Assembly (NCBI GenBank): GCA_903905585.1
Contig: CAIVHB010000128.1
Coordinates: forward strand, 17,157-81,156
Origin: an uncultured Ferrovum sp.
Lineage (GTDB): Bacteria; Pseudomonadota; Gammaproteobacteria; Burkholderiales; Ferrovaceae
Length of the DNA: 64,000 bases
Reading direction: 5' to 3'
Below the pieces are notes generated by a model that saw only the letters and a program-made list of their open reading frames with translations, made no database searches and was not told the DNA's origin. Each line of letters starts with the position of its first letter. Within the stretch, counting starts at the first letter, position 1. A program made the translations under genes and the position numbers. This document shows positions 55,784 through 64,000 of this stretch, piece after piece.

Positions 55784-57184
55784 ATGACTTATTCTGAAAA
55801 TTTCGTTGAGTGGTTCCGAGCCGCGGCCCCGTATATCCATGCGTTCAGAAACCGCACCTTTGTGATCGCATTTGGTGGTGAGTGCGTGACCGATGGACAT
55901 TTTATCGATCTTGTTCATGATCTCAATCTACTTGAAAGCCTTGGCGTTCAATTGGTTCTTGTCCACGGCGCACGACCTCAAATTGATGCGCGCCTTAAAG
56001 AGCGCGGTGTTGTTCCTAAAATGGTAGACGATCGCCGTGTCACCGATGATGAGGCGCTGCATTGTGTGGTTCAGGCTGCGGGTGCAGTGTGCCTAGAGAT
56101 CGAGGCTGTGCTCTCTCGGGCTGTGGCAGATTCCCCTATGGCGGGTTCAGGTATTCGCGTGGCAAGTGGAAATTTTATTACCGCACGTCCTGTTGGTGTC
56201 TTGGGCGGGGTAGATTTTCAACACACTGGATTTGTTCGCAAAGTCGACGCGGTAGGCATAAAGCGGAGACTAGAAGATGATGAGATCGTCGTCTTATCCC
56301 CACTGGGATACTCCCCAACGGGTGAAATTTTCAATTTAACGCTTGAAGACGTCGCCACTGCTGCCGCTATTGCGCTAGAAGCCGAGAAACTGATTTTCTT
56401 ATGCGAGTCTTCTGGGGCTGTGAATGGTGAAGGACTCGGAGTGACTGAATTATCCGTCTCTGGGGCGATGCAGCTCTTGGAAGATCAGCCTAATCAATCT
56501 GAAGATGTACGCATTTTCTTGCCGTGTGCTGCCCGTGCTTGCAAAGCTGGTGTTGGAAGAACGCACCTTATCAGTCGCCATGTAGACGGGGCTCTGATAC
56601 AAGAATTATTTACCCGGGAAGGTGTGGGGACGATGGTTCGGCCGGACATACCAGATGTCCTGCGGGCAGCCACTTCTGCAGATATTCCTGGACTCATTAG
56701 TCTTATTGAACCCTTAGAAGCAGACGGCATTCTAGTGAGAAGGGATAGGGATCTTCTGGCCCAAGAGATCAAAAGATTCTGGGTACTTGAGTATCAAGGG
56801 GAAATCATTGGATCTGTTGCCCTCTATCCTTTTACTGAAGAAGGATCTGCTGAATTAGCTTGTCTTGCGATTAACCCCGATCATCGAAACTATGGCCGCG
56901 GTGATAGTTTGCTCAGGCATGTGGAATACCAGGCTCGACAGCGAGGCATTCGTAGATTATTTTTACTCAGTACCCGCACCGGTCAATGGTTTGAGGAGCG
57001 TGGGTTCCAAGAGACGGGGGTTGATCAATTGCCTCAGCGTAAGCAGGAACTCTATAACTTTGAGAGACGCTCAAAGATTTTTGTAAAAAATATCGGTACT
57101 CATCTTGTTTCAGATACATCATTACAGAGTACCAATCAACAAAGAAATGAGCGCCATGCAATGGGTTCTCACCAGCATAAATAA
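55784..57184 (+). CDS. argA: Amino-acid N-acetyltransferase (N-acetylglutamate synthase)
   Basis: A 466-residue enzyme starting arginine synthesis from glutamate and acetyl-CoA. The N-terminal amino-acid-kinase domain (about 1-290, with VLVHGARPQID) is likely regulatory and the C-terminal GNAT domain (about 305-435, with LACLAINPDHRNYGRGDSLL) is catalytic. The last 25 or so residues (SDTSLQSTNQQRNERHAMG) extend past the usual end. Confidence 0.95.
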   Translation: MTYSENFVEWFRAAAPYIHAFRNRTFVIAFGGECVTDGHFIDLVHDLNLLESLGVQLVLVHGARPQIDARLKERGVVPKMVDDRRVTDDEALHCVVQAAGAVCLEIEAVLSRAVADSPMAGSGIRVASGNFITARPVGVLGGVDFQHTGFVRKVDAVGIKRRLEDDEIVVLSPLGYSPTGEIFNLTLEDVATAAAIALEAEKLIFLCESSGAVNGEGLGVTELSVSGAMQLLEDQPNQSEDVRIFLPCAARACKAGVGRTHLISRHVDGALIQELFTREGVGTMVRPDIPDVLRAATSADIPGLISLIEPLEADGILVRRDRDLLAQEIKRFWVLEYQGEIIGSVALYPFTEEGSAELACLAINPDHRNYGRGDSLLRHVEYQARQRGIRRLFLLSTRTGQWFEERGFQETGVDQLPQRKQELYNFERRSKIFVKNIGTHLVSDTSLQSTNQQRNERHAMGSHQHK

Positions 57185-57199
57185 TTTAGGAATAATCTT

Positions 57200-57466
57200 A
57201 TGAGTCGGATGGTGAACTGCATCAAACTTGAAGCCGAAGCCGAAGGCCTAGACGTCCCGCCCTATCCCGGCGAGTTAGGAAAACGCATTTTTGAGCAAGT
57301 TTCTAAAGAAGCATGGAAAGCGTGGTTAGAGCATCAGAAAATGTTAATTAACGAAAACCGTTTAAATTTAATGGACGCCCGCTCACGCCGTTATTTGCAA
57401 GATCAAATGGAAGCTCACTTTTTTGGCCAAGGTGCAGAGCAAGCGTCAGGATTTGTTCCTAAGTAG
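57200..57466 (+). CDS. yggX: Probable Fe(2+)-trafficking protein YggX
   Basis: An 88-residue protein whose [15 protein letters not shown] start and [17 protein letters not shown] motif match the family that limits oxidative damage to Fe-S enzymes. The usual cysteine is Cys7. It follows argA by 15 bp. There is no mutY next to it as in E. coli. Confidence 0.94.
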   Translation: MSRMVNCIKLEAEAEGLDVPPYPGELGKRIFEQVSKEAWKAWLEHQKMLINENRLNLMDARSRRYLQDQMEAHFFGQGAEQASGFVPK

Positions 57467-57475
57467 CAAGGTCAT

Positions 57476-58399
57476 TTATTTCGCGTCTGAGCCAGAAAAC
57501 TCAGCCAGTACTTGTTCCGCATGCTCTTGAAGAAAGCTTTTGAAGGCCCGGGCAACAGGGGGTAAGCGTTTTTCTTTAAGATGCACCAGATGCCAATCGC
57601 GGACTACAGGCATTCCTTGAACGGGAAGAATGACTAAGGAGTTGGTTTGCAACTCTAGTTTTAGGGTATGAAGCGAAAGAAGGCTGATCCCCATTCCAGC
57701 GATGACAGCCTGTTTGATCGTCTCATTGCTACTCATTTCCATTCGTGCCTGCATCTTCAAGCCATGTTCGGTAAATATTCTTTCCAACAAATGTCGAGTT
57801 CCTGAGCCTTTTTCTCTCACAATCATCGGTTCTTCAGAAATACGTTGAACGGATAGGCGCTTAGCGTTAGTAAAGCGATGACCCGGTGGAGCAATAAATA
57901 CGTGTGGGTTTTTGGCAAAGGGCTCAGAAACAACTGAAACCTCGCCAGGTGGCCTACCCATAATAACCATGTCTACATCATTATCGGCAAGCTGCTCAAG
58001 AATACGCTCCCGATTTCCAACGCTGAGCCTTAATTGAACATCAGGGTGTGCATCACAGAAGCGTGCCAATAACATGGGCATAAAATATTTGGCAGTAGAG
58101 ATAATTGCAATATCTAGCCGACCGCGAACACCCTGGCGCAGGCTATCCATCGCTTCCTTTGTTTCGCGAAGCTGGCGAGCAACTACGCGACAATGATGGT
58201 GGAGTTCTTCTCCCGCCTCAGTGAGATGAATTTTTTTCCCTACCTGTTCGAGCAATGGCAAACCCACGGTGTCTTCTAATTGGCGGATTTGCATTGAAAC
58301 TGCGGGCTGAGTCAAATGGAGCTCTTCCGCAGCGCGTGAAAAACTGAGGAGTCGGGCTACCGACTCAAATATTTGCATCTGTCTAAAAGTGAAATGCAC
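57476..58399 (-). CDS. cbbR: LysR-type regulator, CbbR-like
   Basis: A 307-residue LysR regulator. The N-terminal helix-turn-helix (about residues 18-40, SFSRAAEELHLTQPAVSMQI) and effector domain with the CbbR-like VREKGSGTR loop are present. It is divergent from the Calvin-type aldolase gene, which is how CbbR and its cbb targets are often arranged. RuBisCO genes are not in the window, so CbbR identity is likely rather than certain. Confidence 0.85.
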   Translation of the reverse strand: MHFTFRQMQIFESVARLLSFSRAAEELHLTQPAVSMQIRQLEDTVGLPLLEQVGKKIHLTEAGEELHHHCRVVARQLRETKEAMDSLRQGVRGRLDIAIISTAKYFMPMLLARFCDAHPDVQLRLSVGNRERILEQLADNDVDMVIMGRPPGEVSVVSEPFAKNPHVFIAPPGHRFTNAKRLSVQRISEEPMIVREKGSGTRHLLERIFTEHGLKMQARMEMSSNETIKQAVIAGMGISLLSLHTLKLELQTNSLVILPVQGMPVVRDWHLVHLKEKRLPPVARAFKSFLQEHAEQVLAEFSGSDAK

Positions 58400-58442
58400 T
58401 GCTCATTCCGCCCAGTATCTGCTTTAAATGATAGTTCTTAGG

Positions 58443-58475
58443 TTGATAATAGGGTGTTGACGCCCCAATAATCAA
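58443..58475. promoter_or_regulatory. Imperfect palindrome, candidate CbbR operator
   Basis: A 33-bp near-symmetric sequence: TTGAT.AT.GGG on the left and CCC.AT.ATCAA on the right, 10 of 12 arm positions matching. It lies 43 bases before cbbR and about 105 before fba. A further ATCAAT/ATTGAT pair follows (58471-58497). Binding is inferred. Confidence 0.45.
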
Positions 58476-58580
58476 TCAAAAAATCAGCAAAATTGATGGA
58501 TTTAATACAGATGATGCTACTTAAGTTGGCTTCGCTTGCTAAAATTAACAAGATTTTTAACTAAACGAGACGTCTCACTC

Positions 58581-59630
58581 ATGGCCCTTATTTCCCTTCG
58601 ACAACTTCTTGACCACGCAGCTGAGCATGATTATGGCGTTCCGGCATTCAACGTCAATAATCTGGAACAGTTCCACGCCATTCTTCAAGCAGCGGATGAA
58701 ACAGATAGTCCGGTCATTATGCAGGCCTCTGCAGGAGCGCGAAAATATGCGGGAGAGCCCTTTCTGCGGCACATGCTCATGGCTGCAATTGAGATGTATC
58801 CACACTTACCTATCGTGATGCATCAGGATCATGGTGCCAGTCCTTCAGTCTGTCAGCGTTCAATTCGGTCTGGGTTTTCCAGTGTGATGATGGATGGTTC
58901 GCTAATGGAAGACATGAAAACCCCGGGAAGTTTTGATTACAATGTGGATGTAACGAGTCTAGTAGTGCGTATGGCCCATGCAGTGGGCGTTTCCGTAGAA
59001 GGGGAGTTGGGCTGTTTAGGTTCACTGGAATCAGGTATGGCTGGTGATGAAGATGGATCAGGCGCAGAAGGTGTTCTTTCGCATGACCAATTGCTGACCG
59101 ATCCCGCTGAAGCGGCGAGATTTGTGGCTGCTACAGGTGTTGATGCGCTAGCGATTGCAATTGGTACCTCGCATGGTGCGTATAAATTTACCCGCAAACC
59201 AACGGGTGATATTTTGGCGATTCAACGCATTAAAGAAATTCACGCCAAGATTCCTAACACCCATCTTGTGATGCATGGTTCGAGTTCGGTACCCCAGGAT
59301 TGGTTGGCGATCATTCGCGAAAATGGTGGAGATATTAAAGAGACCTATGGTGTTCCTGTTGAAGAGATTCAAGAAGGAATTAAGCATGGGGTGCGAAAGA
59401 TCAATATTGATACTGATATTCGTCTTGCTATGACGGGCGCACTGCGTCGTGCTCTAGCAAAAGACCCTTCTGAGTTTGATCCGCGTAAATACATGAAAGA
59501 CGCCACAGCAGCAGCGAAAGAGATTTGTAAGCTACGCTATGACGCATTTGCTTGCTCGGGTAAGGCATCAAAAATTGTTCCGTTGCCGCTTGAGGCAATG
59601 GCAGATCGATACGCCAAAGCAAAAAATTAA
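58581..59630 (+). CDS. fba: Fructose-bisphosphate aldolase, class II, Calvin-cycle type
   Basis: A 349-residue metal-dependent aldolase. It starts [30 protein letters not shown], here seen in full only in the translation; the MHQDHGASP metal/substrate motif and the later HGSSSVPQ and [10 protein letters not shown] phosphate loop are intact. Length and sequence match the CbbA type rather than E. coli FbaA. The start at 58581 fits the family; an upstream extension to 58536 does not. Confidence 0.95.
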   Translation: MALISLRQLLDHAAEHDYGVPAFNVNNLEQFHAILQAADETDSPVIMQASAGARKYAGEPFLRHMLMAAIEMYPHLPIVMHQDHGASPSVCQRSIRSGFSSVMMDGSLMEDMKTPGSFDYNVDVTSLVVRMAHAVGVSVEGELGCLGSLESGMAGDEDGSGAEGVLSHDQLLTDPAEAARFVAATGVDALAIAIGTSHGAYKFTRKPTGDILAIQRIKEIHAKIPNTHLVMHGSSSVPQDWLAIIRENGGDIKETYGVPVEEIQEGIKHGVRKINIDTDIRLAMTGALRRALAKDPSEFDPRKYMKDATAAAKEICKLRYDAFACSGKASKIVPLPLEAMADRYAKAKN

Positions 59631-59696
59631 GCCTAATTGTACTGATAGGGACGCGCTAAGATTTTAATGCTAGGGCCTAAGGCCCTTAAGTAGTTT

Positions 59697-59730
59697 AAAA
59701 AAAAGGGGGCTTCAAGCCCCCTTTTGTTTT
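59697..59730. terminator. Bidirectional terminator after fba
   Basis: AAAAGGGGGCT (59701-59711) pairs perfectly with AGCCCCCTTTT (59715-59725) around a three-base loop, with A-run before and TTTTGTTTT after. It suits both fba and the leftward unknown gene. A smaller hairpin AGGGCC-TAA-GGCCCT lies about 20 bases upstream. Confidence 0.9.
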
Positions 59731-59740
59731 GTGGTGAAAG

Positions 59741-60562
59741 TTAAGCGTTTGTGCTTACCAAGCTCCCAATGGTGGAAAGAGAAGGGATGGTTGAAGCAGA
59801 ACCCTTGGTCAGATTTGATTCTAAGTTTTGTAGAAAAGCCTGCAAGGTTGGTTGTGTTCCTGGTAAACCTCGGGGAATACCCAAAACATTGGTGTTGGAG
59901 TCGGTGGAGCTAGCGCCGCTCGTATCCATTAGATTTTGGAAGGCGGTGCTGAGTGCCTCGAGAGCAGGGTTAGCGTTCTTGCTACTGGAACCAGTAATTT
60001 GAGAACCAGTTGTACCTGTTGAGGAGCTGTCATTCACTAACTGACTCAATAGATTTTGCACCCCAGACTCGATAGAAGAATAAGGATTGCTAGACATGGA
60101 TGCCCCCGAAGTTCCAGATGCACTGCCTGAACTTTGAGCACTATTTACCGCTCCCATTAAAGCATGCATGAATTGGAACATAGTTTGTTGCTGGCCGCCC
60201 CCTGCAGCTGCGCCGACGCTGCCATCATGATCGCCATCTGTATCGGAACCCGCTTGGCTGGTATTGGGGCCTGATGGGCCAGCGGTACCAGAGGCACTAT
60301 GTATTCCATTTGTTGGTGCGGCCGCATCTACTGCGCCACTTGAGGTGGGTGCTTGCACCCCAGTTTGTGAGAGTGCTTGCTGGATTGTTTGCATCAGTGC
60401 GGTTGCGGGATCAGAAGAAGCTGCGCTAGCATCCATCCCGTTAGAATGATGATGGCCATGGTGCACTTTCCCTGCGTTCGAGGCGGTAGCGCTTGAAGCA
60501 CTGGATGAACCAAAAATGGCTTGATTGAGGCTTTGCCCCAAGGAAACTGGACTACTAGACAT
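59741..60562 (-). CDS. Low-complexity Ser/Gly/Ala-rich protein of unknown function
   Basis: A 273-residue protein I do not recognise. It has AGGGAG upstream of the ATG, a terminator after it, and no cysteine, signal peptide or membrane helix. A His cluster (HHGHHH, residues 34-39) is followed by an acidic loop DGDHDGSV (109-116) close to an EF-hand calcium loop but without the last acidic residue. Three short amphipathic stretches recur: VQNLLSQLV (168-176), FQNLMDTS (208-215) and FLQNLESNL (243-251). It resembles exported or surface-associated low-complexity proteins, but no function can be assigned. Confidence 0.75.
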   Translation of the reverse strand: MSSSPVSLGQSLNQAIFGSSSASSATASNAGKVHHGHHHSNGMDASAASSDPATALMQTIQQALSQTGVQAPTSSGAVDAAAPTNGIHSASGTAGPSGPNTSQAGSDTDGDHDGSVGAAAGGGQQQTMFQFMHALMGAVNSAQSSGSASGTSGASMSSNPYSSIESGVQNLLSQLVNDSSSTGTTGSQITGSSSKNANPALEALSTAFQNLMDTSGASSTDSNTNVLGIPRGLPGTQPTLQAFLQNLESNLTKGSASTIPSLSTIGSLVSTNA

Positions 60563-60794
60563 GGCTTTGCTCCCTAATGAGTAACATTTTCTCTACAACT
60601 CACTAACGGCCAGAAAAATAAAAACTGAAAGGTGTACCAAAAAATATTTTTTTTAAAGACTGACGGAATGCTGACAAAGAACTGATTCGGAAGAATGGCC
60701 CCAAAGGATCCTTGATAACTCTTTCGATGGTATTGCTAGCGGTGGTAGCATCCTTGTTTGCCTGTTTACAGCTTCAATGCTGTACTGAAATGCC

Positions 60795-62171
60795 ATGCCA
60801 CTCGTCAGTCATAACCCTGCTAACGGCGATCTGATCGCCCAGTTTCCCAGTTGGGATGCGCATAAGCTTAAAAAAACCCTAGATGGTGCAGAGCGTAGCC
60901 AACAGGACTGGAAAGCCCAAGAATTTAGTTTACGCGCTAAAATTTTAAAAAAACTTGCCGCGCTGCTCAGAGAGAATGTCGAAGATCTCGCGTGGCTGGC
61001 AACTCAGGAGATGGGGAAGCCTCTATTTGAGGCTCGAACTGAGGTAAACAAGTGCGCGATGATTTGCGATTTCTACGCAGATCATGCCGAAAGCTTTCTG
61101 ACAGACCTGCATGAACAGACGGAAGCTTCCCGCTCTTATGTTCATTATGAGCCTCTGGGAATTATCCTTGCGATCATGCCCTGGAATTTCCCATACTGGC
61201 AGGTAATGCGATTTGCTGCTCCAGCTTTGATGGCAGGTAACGCAGTTGCCTTAAAACATGCTCCCAATGTGCAACAGTGTGCGGAGGCTCTTGCTAAGCT
61301 CTTTGTAGAGTCGGGTTTTCCAAAAAGCTTATTTTCAAATTTACAAATCGAAGTGGATCTTGTTGAACAAGCCATGGCCCATCCAGCGGTTCACGCTGTT
61401 GCTATGACAGGATCAGAGCGAACCGGGCGAAGCGTTGCTGCCTTAGCGGGCACTTATCTCAAAAAATGTGTACTTGAACTCGGTGGTTCGGATCCCTTTA
61501 TTGTCTTAGCGGACGCCGATCTTGAATTTACGCTTGATCGAGCTGTTCAATCTCGGTTCAGTAATGCAGGTCAGGCTTGCATTGCAGCTAAAAGATTTAT
61601 TGTTGTCCCTGAAATTGCAGAACGATTTGTTGAGGGATTAGTTGCTCGAGTCGCCAATCTTAAGGTGGGTGATCCGCTTGATGCCGAAACAAGTGTTGGC
61701 CCGTTAGCGAGAGCGGATTTACGTACCCAATTGCATGAGCAGGTAAAAAGAACACTTGAGATCGGAGGAGTGTCCTTGTTGGGGTGTCAGACTATGAATG
61801 GCCCAGGATATTTTTATACACCTTCAGTGATAGATCATGCCCCTACGGATTCTCCTGCGCGTCAAGAGGAGCTCTTTGGCCCCGTCGCGGTCGTCGTTCG
61901 CGCGCAAGATGAAGCCGATGCTTTGCGAATTGCTAACGAAACGCGCTTTGGATTGGGGGCAAGTATCTGGAGTAGGGATACCGAGCGGGCTGAGCGCCTG
62001 TTGAGTGAGATTCAGGCCGGACTGACTTTCGTAAATTGCATTGTGAAATCTGATCCGCGTCTTCCCTTTGGCGGAGTGAAAGCCTCAGGGTTTGGGCGCG
62101 AACTTTCCTTCCATGGAATACGAGAATTCTGTCAGGCACGCACCATTTGGATTAGTCACGGTCCTGCTTGA
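60795..62171 (+). CDS. Aldehyde dehydrogenase, succinate-semialdehyde type
   Basis: A 458-residue NAD(P)-dependent aldehyde dehydrogenase. The catalytic Glu is in LELGGSDPFIV, the nucleophile Cys in GQACIAAKRF, and the MPWNFPYWQV and LPFGGVKASGFGRE motifs are intact. Length and the SNAGQACIAAKR pattern fit the Sad/YneI-type succinate-semialdehyde dehydrogenases rather than GabD. Substrate unproven. The gap before it (232 bp) holds an A/T-rich stretch and no clear promoter. Confidence 0.87.
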   Translation: MPLVSHNPANGDLIAQFPSWDAHKLKKTLDGAERSQQDWKAQEFSLRAKILKKLAALLRENVEDLAWLATQEMGKPLFEARTEVNKCAMICDFYADHAESFLTDLHEQTEASRSYVHYEPLGIILAIMPWNFPYWQVMRFAAPALMAGNAVALKHAPNVQQCAEALAKLFVESGFPKSLFSNLQIEVDLVEQAMAHPAVHAVAMTGSERTGRSVAALAGTYLKKCVLELGGSDPFIVLADADLEFTLDRAVQSRFSNAGQACIAAKRFIVVPEIAERFVEGLVARVANLKVGDPLDAETSVGPLARADLRTQLHEQVKRTLEIGGVSLLGCQTMNGPGYFYTPSVIDHAPTDSPARQEELFGPVAVVVRAQDEADALRIANETRFGLGASIWSRDTERAERLLSEIQAGLTFVNCIVKSDPRLPFGGVKASGFGRELSFHGIREFCQARTIWISHGPA

Positions 62172-62191
62172 TCACCTTGATGTATTTTGAT

Positions 62192-63703
62192 CTACGCCCC
62201 TAAAAACAAGCGGTAAGCCGGATTTAAAGTCTCTTCAGTCCAGCCATAGCTCATCTGGTTCAATGCTTGATGGAATGCTGCTTTATCATCAGGCGATACC
62301 TGTAAGCCCACTAAAACCCTTGCAGTGTCGGCTCCATGATTGCGGTAATGGAATAAAGAAATGTTTCTTTGCTGGCCTAATGCGTGCAGAAAATCCATTA
62401 AAGCTCCCGGACGCTCTGGGAACTCGAAACGATAGAGTAATTCGTCACCGGCTTGAGGGGCGCGACCTCCCACCAAATGTCGAATATGTAATTTCGCCAT
62501 TTCATTATCAGAAAGATCGACGGTGGCGATGTGGGCTGCGTTTAAGTTGGTGAGTAGCTCTGGTAACTCGTTGCGATTGCGCACATTTACCCCAACAAAA
62601 ACTTGTGCTTCGCGTTGGTCTGAATAGCGATAATTGAACTCGGTGATGTTTCGCTTTCCTAGAAGTTCGCAAAAACGTCTAAAGCTGCCTGGCGTTTCTG
62701 GAATCGTTGCGGCAAAAATGGCTTCACGATGCTCTCCGAGCTCAGCGCGTTCAGCCACAAAATGCAATCGATCAAAGTTCATGTTAGCGCCGCAAGCAAC
62801 GGCAACCAAGGTTTGATTGCTGACCCCAGTTTTTTCTACCCAAGCTTTTAAGCCCGCTATCGCAAGCGCGCCCGCTGGTTCGAGAATAGATCGGGTGTCG
62901 TCGAAAACATCCTTAAGGGCTGCGCAGATGGCATCGGTATCAACGAGTATCATCTCGTCTACGACTTCTTTGCAAATTCGGAAGGTTTCCTCTCCTACAA
63001 ACTTTACTGCAACGCCGTCTGCAAATAGTCCAACTTGTTCCAAACGGATGCGCTCACCTTTTTCTAAAGAGAGGGTCATCGCATTTGAGTCAACAGGCTG
63101 CACCCCTATAATTTTTGTGTGAGGGGAGATTCTTTTGATGTAGCTGCCCACTCCGGCAATCAGTCCTCCCCCGCCAACGGCAAGGAATACTGCATCAATA
63201 GGCTTAGAATGTTGGCGCAGTATTTCCATGCCAATCGTGCCCTGGCCTGCAATAACATCAGGGTCATCATAGGGGTGAATGAAGCTCAGCCCTCTTTCCT
63301 CGCCTAGCTTTACTGCATGCCGATAAGCTTCTTCATAAGACAGACCCTCTAAGATAACTTCCGCCCCACGGGCTTTGACCGCATCCACCTTGATTTGGGG
63401 AGTCGTGACAGGCATCACGATTGTAGCTTGCGTGCCTAAGCGCTGTGCTCCAAGAGCCACCCCTTGCGCATGGTTACCTGCACTTGCGGCAATCACCCCA
63501 CGAGCAATATCTGCCGGGGACAGTTTTGCCATCTTGTTATAAGCACCGCGAAGCTTAAACGAGAATACGGGCTGAAGATCTTCTCGCTTTAATAAGACTC
63601 GATTGCCCGTGCGGGTGGATAGGCGTGGCGCCTCGGTAAGAGGGCTTTCAATTGCCACGTCATAGACCTGGGCCTTAAGAATTCTTTCTAGATAATCGCT
63701 CAT
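62192..63703 (-). CDS. ilvA: Threonine dehydratase, biosynthetic
   Basis: A 503-residue PLP enzyme converting threonine to 2-oxobutanoate for isoleucine. The PLP lysine is Lys50 in [11 protein letters not shown], the phosphate-binding GGGGLIAG is present, and two C-terminal ACT-like regulatory modules (about 325-500) mean isoleucine feedback control is likely. The start at 63703 ([17 protein letters not shown]) is family-like; an in-frame extension to 63823 would cross into rpiA and is rejected. Confidence 0.96.
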   Translation of the reverse strand: MSDYLERILKAQVYDVAIESPLTEAPRLSTRTGNRVLLKREDLQPVFSFKLRGAYNKMAKLSPADIARGVIAASAGNHAQGVALGAQRLGTQATIVMPVTTPQIKVDAVKARGAEVILEGLSYEEAYRHAVKLGEERGLSFIHPYDDPDVIAGQGTIGMEILRQHSKPIDAVFLAVGGGGLIAGVGSYIKRISPHTKIIGVQPVDSNAMTLSLEKGERIRLEQVGLFADGVAVKFVGEETFRICKEVVDEMILVDTDAICAALKDVFDDTRSILEPAGALAIAGLKAWVEKTGVSNQTLVAVACGANMNFDRLHFVAERAELGEHREAIFAATIPETPGSFRRFCELLGKRNITEFNYRYSDQREAQVFVGVNVRNRNELPELLTNLNAAHIATVDLSDNEMAKLHIRHLVGGRAPQAGDELLYRFEFPERPGALMDFLHALGQQRNISLFHYRNHGADTARVLVGLQVSPDDKAAFHQALNQMSYGWTEETLNPAYRLFLGA

Positions 63704-63752
63704 GTCTGGATTGGAGAGTATGCTTTTAACCTTACATCGTGACAGAAAAATC

Positions 63753-64000
63753 ATGAACCAGGATGCTTTAAAGAAATCTGCTGCCGAAGCAGCACTGAAA
63801 GAGATACCCGAGGACGCCATCATTGGCGTTGGAACAGGATCTACGGTTAATCATTTTATTGATGGACTTGCCCAAATGCGAGGAAGAATTGCAGGGGCTG
63901 TATCGAGTTCTGAAGCCAGTTCAAAACGTCTTAAGGCTTTGGGGATAGAGGTATTTGATCTCAATAACGTCAATGACTTGCCTGTGTATGTGGATGGCGC
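63753..64000 (+). CDS. rpiA: Ribose-5-phosphate isomerase A (3' end missing)
   Basis: The first 82 codons of RpiA run off the right edge. The reading frame starts [15 protein letters not shown] and has the substrate-binding [13 protein letters not shown] and [14 protein letters not shown] motifs. The enzyme interconverts ribulose- and ribose-5-phosphate in the pentose phosphate and Calvin cycles. Divergent from ilvA with 49 bp between, in which both promoters must lie. Confidence 0.93.
   Translation, partial: MNQDALKKSAAEAALKEIPEDAIIGVGTGSTVNHFIDGLAQMRGRIAGAVSSSEASSKRLKALGIEVFDLNNVNDLPVYVDG

Noticed and set aside
62192..63823. Longer IlvA start at 63823
   Set aside because: It would add 40 residues across the rpiA start and with no conserved sequence; 63703 fits the family.

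Overview
The window looks like one continuous piece of a betaproteobacterial chromosome: dense, moderate in G+C by eye, and free of phage, IS, tRNA, rRNA or CRISPR. Gene orders that point to this class are parA-parB-atpI-atpBEFHAGDC, argS-SPOR protein-dsbA, engB beside a dihaem cytochrome c4, hemL/thiE/thiD/rubredoxin, zapB-like/zapA/6S RNA, and rsmE-argA-yggX. parAB-atp usually lies close to oriC in these bacteria, so the origin may lie just before base 1. A CbbR-type regulator divergent from a Calvin-type aldolase, plus tkt-gap-pgk-pyk and rpiA, suggests an autotroph (for example an iron- or sulfur-oxidising lineage), but no RuBisCO is in the window, so this is inference.

Layout. 1-8.5 kb: chromosome partitioning (parA partial, parB) and the complete F1Fo ATP synthase operon with its own promoter and terminator. 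8.5-15.2 kb: glmU, then leftward dsbA, a SPOR-domain division protein, argS and priA. 15.2-24.5 kb: a spacer with DnaA-box-like sites, then leftward hemE, gltD, gltB, aroB and aroK. 24.5-33.1 kb: mrcA (PBP1A), a conserved nucleotidyltransferase-like protein, hemB-engB, cytochrome c4, hemL-thiE-thiD and rubredoxin. 33.1-36.6 kb: LPS inner-core genes waaC-waaA, an APS kinase and a PCMT-like methyltransferase. 36.7-38.8 kb: TPP riboswitch and thiC. 38.9-45.2 kb: envelope glycan genes (uppP, epimerase, two glycosyltransferases, a heptosyltransferase, msbA). 45.3-47.3 kb: zapB-like, zapA, 6S RNA, an EVE protein and a TauE/SafE permease. 47.4-54.1 kb: tkt, gap, pgk, pyk, purC. 54.1-57.5 kb: inositol monophosphatase family, rsmE, argA, yggX. 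57.5-64 kb: cbbR and fba divergent, a low-complexity unknown protein, a succinate-semialdehyde-type dehydrogenase, ilvA and the start of rpiA.

The genes are mostly core metabolism: ATP synthesis, haem (hemE, hemB, hemL), thiamin (thiC, thiD, thiE), shikimate (aroB, aroK), nitrogen assimilation (gltBD), peptidoglycan and LPS precursors, and a carbon block that can serve either lower glycolysis or the Calvin cycle. All complete genes have near-normal family lengths and I saw no convincing pseudogene or frameshift. No stretch longer than 300 bases lacks a gene or a described RNA element.

I found no clear new multi-gene system. The most interesting points are regulatory: a thiC TPP riboswitch whose expression platform repeats the P1 5' strand and can hide the ribosome binding site; two perfect hairpins flanking atpA; an inverted repeat over the atp promoter; a probable leaderless zapB-like mRNA; DnaA-box-like sites before priA; a palindrome between cbbR and fba; and long poly-G/poly-C tracts inside atpI and gltB. 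One Ser/Gly-rich, His-clustered protein of unknown family also stands out.
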